From: Deroplatys truncata | Taxonomy: Eukaryota; Arthropoda; Insecta; Mantodea; Mantidae | Length of the DNA: 64,000 nucleotides | Reading direction: 5' to 3' | Assembly: GCA_030765065.1 (NCBI GenBank) | Contig: CM060986.1 | Coordinates: forward strand, 74,951,573 to 75,015,572 | In this document: one piece after another, positions 58,396 through 64,000 of the stretch | How positions within the stretch are numbered: the stretch's first letter is position 1 | Layout of the letters: every line of letters begins with the position of its first letter | Program-made: the position numbers and the translations under genes | The notes under the pieces: model-generated | Seen by the model: the letters and a program-made list of their open reading frames with translations, nothing else | Database searches by the model: none | Told to the model about the DNA's origin: nothing

Positions 58396-58859
58396 AAATT
58401 GACATTTTCTGCAGAACTCTAATGTTGAATAAATTTTTCTCCTAAAATATACATAATTGAACAATTAAAATTAGCTTTCCGTTATTCCATAGCCCAACAA
58501 TTTGGCATACACATTAAGGACTGTTTCCACAATATAGAATGTTTTCTGCATCATCGGCGTTCACGTTTTTAATAACGTTATATTTGCAGCCTATGTATGA
58601 GTTGAAAAATATATTTCATATTTTGCCGAGGCATAAAAAACTGGCATTGCAATTATTCAAATGGAGCGTGTGTAAAATAAAGCTTCCCACAGGGCCCTTC
58701 AGTGTACTGTCAGCTGTAAAAGCTGTAGCGTGTAAAAACATCAGCTGTGTCATTACTGGAATTAAAATTTGCATAATATAAAGTATGCACCAAAATGAAG
58801 TAATGGGATGACACAAAAGTTTATAATAAAAGCTCTACAGCTTAACTTTGTGCATCGTG
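58396..58859. other. gene-free stretch
   Basis: No gene recognised. An 80-codon plus frame and a 66-codon minus frame overlap here without recognisable motifs. Confidence 0.4.
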
Positions 58860-59024
58860 GCATATGCATACTACAATAAAATTCTATAAAAACTTTAATT
58901 ACGGACAGTTCTTCTGATAGACTTCTAGAAAATCTTTCTGTTGTATCCTTGGAAGATACTGAAGTTACATGCGAAGTTTGGTATTATCCAAGATTTCATT
59001 TTTGAGTTATAATGTTCTCTCTCT

Positions 59025-59062
<38 letters not shown>

Positions 59063-59200
59063 GCGAACCCTTTTCTAAAATGCTTTTTTTATTCAGCGGA
59101 TCACAAAACATGTATTTTCGGCAAAATTTCCATAGAAAAAGTTTAGGTGGATTACAACACTTCCTCTACTTACTATAGTTAAATGGTACAGAAAGCAAAA
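58860..59200 (-). repeat. REP-1 copy 17, 5' part
   Basis: Reverse copy holding the 5' third of the family: 'gtatccttggaagatactgaagtt', 'tttttgagttataatgtt', the microsatellite (AC)n, 'aaaacatgtattttcggcaaaatttc' and 'cttcctctacttactatag'. Confidence 0.78.
59028..59060. repeat. (AC)n microsatellite inside REP-1 copy 17
   Basis: About 16 AC units at the fixed microsatellite position of REP-1. Confidence 0.95.
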
Positions 59201-59431
59201 ATGTGACTTTTTGGGCTTCATTTGGAATATTTGTACTATGATATCTGGATTTTCCATACAAATTCTATGGGAATGATATCCCGGTATTATACATGTTGTG
59301 TACGTGGCAATAAAGACACGAATTCATGCTCCTTACACTCTTCATTCTAGTCTCCTCTAGTTTCTATACCGCTCCCTGCAAATTTTCCATACTGGAGATA
59401 TAGAAACCGTGCTACAGACTATCTTGTGTTA

Positions 59432-59756
59432 TGGTGTTCAACAGTGCGTCGCGGACTCGAACCTGGTTCCTTTGAGAGTGGAATTGACTTTTGGGAAGAG
59501 AAAACAGTCGAACAGTGCGAGAATACGGTGGGTGTTCCATTATTGGAACGTTGTTTTTCGCTAAATAAGTTTTCATTTGCTACACTTTGATAGCGTCTTG
59601 TGGGCTGGGGACATTGTCCTGGTGGAATATCCACAAGTCTGGTCTCCCTCGAAGAAGGGTCTTCAAAACATTTTTATAATAAATATGATTGATAGTGTGA
59701 CCTGCATGAACACAATCAATGTAGGTAACGCCTGAATAGCGGAAAAAATCATCCAT
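59432..59756 (-). pseudogene. mariner transposase C-terminal remnant
   Basis: Minus strand from 59756: MDDFFRYSGVTYIDCVHAGH, then TINHIYYKNVLKTLLRGRPD, WIFHQDNVPSPQDAIKV, a stop, then MKTYLAKNNVPIMEHPPYS. This is the mariner catalytic half: the NQIYYxxVL motif, the second catalytic Asp in (F/L)HQDN and the EHPPYSPDL motif, whose third Asp is replaced here (YSRTV). The N-terminal half, first Asp and C-terminal tail are not found nearby. With the stop, it is a dead fragment distinct from the mariner at 43-44.6 kb. Confidence 0.82.
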
Positions 59757-62021
59757 AATTGTTTTGAATTATTATTTGCTCATGCCGCTTTCTTCTTCCT
59801 GGAGATCTAGGGCTCGTATATGTCTGTAGACCGTCGAGAGATAACAATGAATAGTTTGTATCGTGTAGTGGAGTCCAATAAAATTATCTAACAGAAATGT
59901 AGTTAAAAGGAAATGTGTTGCAAAATTTTGCTCGTTGCCTTTTACTAAATGAAATTCTCTAAGAAAAAAACTGAATTAAAACTCCACAATTATTCGCTGG
60001 CTCTGTTCAAAGTTGCTGAGTTTCCTACACGGTCTCTCGACAGTGACATTATTCATAAGTTAATTTTGCGGCACATACAAAAAGTATAAAAATGTAGGAC
60101 ATAACCCGGTGAAAGACAGATCCGCATTTTCTTTATTTGTGTTGAAGTCTCCAAAATGGGAAGGGGGATGACTAGGTAAACAAGCCGTAGACTCCAAAAC
60201 AAGCAAAAGACGTAGCATTCATTAGCTAATAGTATTTACCAATGGTATTGCATCAGCTCTTACCCGATGCACAACGCCTTTCACCATAACTAAGGCAACG
60301 GTAGTGTTTGTAGTATTATTCTATTTAGTAGTTTCACACTTTATAGTATTTATGTGGTTATCGTTATGTGGAAATGCAAAATGGTTATTTTGTACATGTG
60401 TTAGCTTCTCATCTACGGGAAAGCCCGAAGGAATAAAAGAGGGCTTGTCGGCTCTTATCAACAACGTTACCCAATAGGCATCACCTAGCCCACACCATGT
60501 TTCCGTGATTGGAGAGGTGTTGAGTGGCAGCTTGCATCCTGACAAGATTCTTGTGGACATCAGAGTTAAAATTCTTTTCAGAAATTAGACAGCACTTAAA
60601 TATTTTGAGCAACTAAAGTAGTTAATTTAAATGCTGTGTTTAGTTACAGCATTACAGTTCCTCTGTTTTGTTCCTGTCTTTTGTGATCCCTTCTTCCTAC
60701 GTCTTCCTCTATATTTGAGATACTCTAGCATGTAAACAAAGCGCTTTTGGATATAAGTTTATTAATGAAGTATGACCACATGGTATCTCGTCCATCACCG
60801 AGCCTTGTAATGTGTGTTTATTTATATGGTGTAGCTGTGTCCATCACGAAAATAAACGGTAATGCAGAATGATTGTGTAGGTTATATTCAGGCATCTGCA
60901 CAGCGACGTCCTCTTATAGGCTGTTTACAAGCACACCCATAACCCAACAGCAAGCTGTGGAAATATCGAGGAACCTTCTTTATCAGAGAAAACGTTCTCA
61001 ATCCGAGTACAGCAGGAAGGTGTTCTACGAAATGAACCATGAGGCCAGTCAAAATGAAAACAAAATGCATTTAAAAGTTTAAAAATGTAAAGGAATAGAG
61101 AACATGCTAACAGTATGAATAAACAAACATTGGATCAAGCATTCTGTAGCAGGTACGATTATGTGGTGCTATCGATTGTACTCGAAAGTAAAGTGAAGTG
61201 TGTCACCAGTATATCAATATTACGATTTTCATAAACACAAAGCGTAATTATTGAAAGCCACATCAAGACAAGCAAAAACGATACACGTCAAAACTCTGCC
61301 TTTTATACCACAAGAATGGGAAACTTATAAAATAAAACGAAATATGACACATACCGCGATATTAAAGCGAGGCAAGAGATTGAGAAAGCCAAGATTTTAT
61401 TAAAATGGGAGAGGAGGAGGAAACTGCTCTCTGTGCAGGAATATGAATTGCATAGGAAGTGAAACGGTAAAATTGGCAAGGCTTGGAAGAGGTACAAACT
61501 GAGAAAATATTGTGCAGTTTACTTAAGGTTGCAATGGAAATTTCCTCACTTCGGTACGAAGAACAAAACAAATTCCATATAAAATTACCATTATTTTTGT
61601 TTGTAACTTAACATCGACAATGAGATTCTGTGCCCTCAGTGACTTGACTTATTGTAATGATGGAGTGGGGTTGTAATTGCCTCATTGAAACCTGGGTTTG
61701 TTGTATTATCTCTTATCACTGTTGTTTTAGTTAAATACCCCTGCTTCTTTAATTAGGAACCACAGTTTATTAACTAAGTTTTCGTTTGATAAATCATCTC
61801 TTATGAATTATCATATCTAAAAGGTCATACTTTCCTACCCAGTGTTTCATTTGAAGATTATTTTATGAGAGGCAGTTTCATCCTCTTTGTTACGTGGCCT
61901 ACATACTGGTTCCTCTATAAAGATTCCCATTGTATTCGGGTGTTTTAGTTATCTACAATATCCCGTTAAGAGGCCAGTTATCAGGTTTGTTTAAGATATA
62001 TTGAGATAAAGTAAACCTTCA
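59757..62021. other. 2.3 kb gene-free DNA
   Basis: Short open frames (e.g. 79 codons minus at 60321-60560; 69 codons plus at 60873-61082) show no recognisable motif. No repeats recognised. Confidence 0.4.
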
Positions 62022-62116
62022 GCGATTGAGGAGGATTATATTGCTCATAATTTCCTTACTGTTTGGATCTGATAACTTCAGCGCAACCTGACTGTCAGAG
62101 AAAATCCAAATGTTGC
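62022..62116 (-). pseudogene. possible LINE RNase H remnant
   Basis: Minus strand reads NIWIFSDSQVALKLSDPNSK from 62114. The (I/F)SDSQxAL motif is characteristic of the RNase H domain in non-LTR retrotransposons and in related nuclease remnants. Only this short block is convincing. Confidence 0.4.
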
Positions 62117-63373
62117 TTCCTCTGTGTTTTCAGTACTCTTTAATGAAGATCAACTTTATGATTTAGGTCTGCCTTCTTTGGAGGAGAGATTCCGGTACAT
62201 ATCTCGGTAAGCTGTTGGGATACAGAGGAACGAAGGGGAAACTATCTACAAAGATCCTTTATCATCTCATATAAAGGGTTTTGGGTACGTTGGGCACTGC
62301 TAGCAGGCAGGAAAGACCTGGAAGGATAGATAAATTTGTGCTTATGGCGAGGCAGCTGATGTGTGAGAAGACTTATAGCAGGAAGATATCATATTGTGGC
62401 ATATTGAGGATTAGGGTGTCATTTTCAAACATTTTAATGTTCTACATTGCCATTGCCTCACACATTGTTGTTTACGTCACTCCTGGCGGGTAGCTTTTCT
62501 AGCCACGAGTGGTGGGGATTTAGCGTCTGTCTTAGTTAGGATTAGTGAGAAGCGGATCGCGTTTGCAAGCGAGCTTTTGGATCGTGGACATTTCCTTTCA
62601 CCTTTCATATTTAATGATTTAGGAACCTCAAACGGTTGGGAAATAAATCGGAATACGTAAGTAGATTTATGTTATGGTTTTTATGCAGTGAAAAACCCAC
62701 GCCTTCCTCTTACCCTCCACACTACGTTTCGGTCCTCCGCAGCTAAGTCGGTATACGTTCCCTCAATGTACGTGCTGGGTACATTTAATTTAATTTCCAT
62801 GTGAACTTTTAGGCCTCTACCCAGCATGTAACAATATTCTGCTGCGTTTTTCATATTTATTCTTTGTTTTAAATGTCGCGTATTGCTATTGTGTCGCATT
62901 TACTTATCTTCGTGAAATATTCTATAAGTACTATAATTAGGCAGAGCAAGTGCACATATTAAGGTTTACCGATCTGTGTTTGTTCTAATTTAACTGGCTA
63001 TATTTCACTAAGTTTATGGTACTTATTTTATTGCAGTGCTCTTGTCTTGCTTTATTTATTATCCCGTCTATTATAAAACTACTTACGATCCGCTGGACCC
63101 GTGTAATTGATAGGGATTAATATCTACATACTTTAAATTTCATAAATGCACCATTCGTTCATGATGTACGTCTTTTGTTCTGACCCAATTCTGAATTTTA
63201 ATACTGATTTCCTCCATTTGCCGATTCTACCAACTAGTCTTATTTTTTTAGGTATATCTCATAGTAGCAAACTAGCACTTTCCATGCATTGCAAGTTATA
63301 AAACTAATTATTTTTTACTGCATATATATAAATTCTTTTTAAACAACTAACCCGGCCTAAGGTTTATTTTTGA
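62117..63373. other. gene-free stretch
   Basis: Two unrecognised frames of about 70 codons (62281-62493 plus; 62681-62899 minus). No element recognised. Confidence 0.4.
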
Positions 63374-63650
63374 TGTAGAATCAACTGAAAAGCTCAATGC
63401 TATAGCTGGTGCGGTTGCCGTAATCATTGAGCTACTATGACAGTATGCCGGTAGGATATTAAATTCTCTAGCTGACTCTGAAGTGAGACACTTGGTGGCC
63501 TACTTTGGGAAAAAAATAAAGTTGGTTGCAGAATTTGAATATCCTACTGGCATATTGTCATAATAGCTGAATGGTTAGACGAGCAATCGCACGTGGGCGG
63601 GAGAACTGTATTCAAATCCTATGGTAATGCATTTTCAGCTGATTGTACAT
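63374..63650. mobile_element. SINE-D copies 3a and 3b, head to head
   Basis: A reverse SINE-D copy (63374 to ~63480, GTAGAATCAACTGAAAAGCT at its end) faces a forward copy (~63530-63650, with CTGAATGGTTAGACGAGC and GTATTCAAATCCTATGG as A- and B-box regions). Their shared upstream part forms a 25 bp inverted repeat (63436-63460 and 63538-63562, two mismatches). The remaining 63651-64000 holds nothing recognised beyond a 63-codon frame. Confidence 0.7.
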
Positions 63651-64000
63651 AAAAATAATTATTTGTCTCACTGTTTCTGGAGCTTATGAGCAGTTGTATT
63701 TGCATGTGGAAAGATTACAGCTTCACCCACAATACTTACCCAGGGCGTCAGGATAACTTCTTCGGAATAGGGTCCGTAGAAACGTCGCCATACCGGTAAA
63801 AACAAACATATTTGCCATATCTTCAGCCTCTGGAATGCAGACGCTGTTGATATGGGTTACTCTTAGTTTCCTCCTACCTATTCTCATCAGTAGACTTGAA
63901 AAGCTAGACTTCACTTGATGGGTCTCTAGTTCATTGGGTACTACGTTCTCCCACCAACCACAAGGGGAAACCTACGAGAGGGTTAATACTCGCACTAGCG

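Overview
This is eukaryotic nuclear DNA from an arthropod, most likely an insect with a large repeat-rich genome. It is AT-rich and has no operons and no compact gene order. It carries tRNA-headed SINEs, mariner/Tc1-type transposons, non-LTR retrotransposon scraps, one nearly whole Ty3/Gypsy retrotransposon and many microsatellites. I cannot name the species. I see no intact cellular protein-coding gene. The window reads as intergenic or intronic DNA built from layers of nested mobile elements.

Layout. 0-12 kb: copies of a ~540 bp tRNA-headed SINE (SINE-A, all minus), three copies of an unclassified ~0.9 kb dispersed repeat (REP-1), a second SINE nested in one REP-1 copy, a solo LTR with a TATA/initiator promoter, and a 1.1 kb minisatellite of ~75-77 bp units at 10.4-11.4 kb. 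12-28 kb: many more REP-1 copies, often in adjacent pairs, interrupted by a SINE, a 5'-truncated RNase H retrotransposon fragment and a minisatellite grown from the REP-1 end. A possible host first exon lies at 15.7-15.9 kb. 28.0-37.0 kb: an 8.9 kb Ty3/Gypsy element on the minus strand with 1,311 bp LTRs that differ at only two positions, a 4 bp target duplication, primer-binding site, gag, pol (protease, RT, RNase H, integrase) and no env. Gag and pol share one frame separated by a single TGA, and pol has one 1-base frameshift. Both LTRs contain a decayed C2H2 zinc-finger array. 37-64 kb: a broken transposase N-terminus, SINEs, a mariner pseudogene split by a 990 bp insertion, a LINE reverse-transcriptase remnant, a Tc1/mariner-like element with ~41 bp terminal inverted repeats plus a 256 bp duplicate of part of it, a second mariner remnant and head-to-head SINE copies.

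Nothing here forms a cellular pathway. The one nearly complete unit is the Gypsy element, whose parts (tRNA primer site, Gag, polyprotein enzymes, polypurine tract, LTRs) act together in reverse transcription and integration. Almost every element with recognisable coding sequence lies on the minus strand. That would fit insertion antisense to a plus-strand transcript (a long intron or a piRNA-producing locus), but this is inference.
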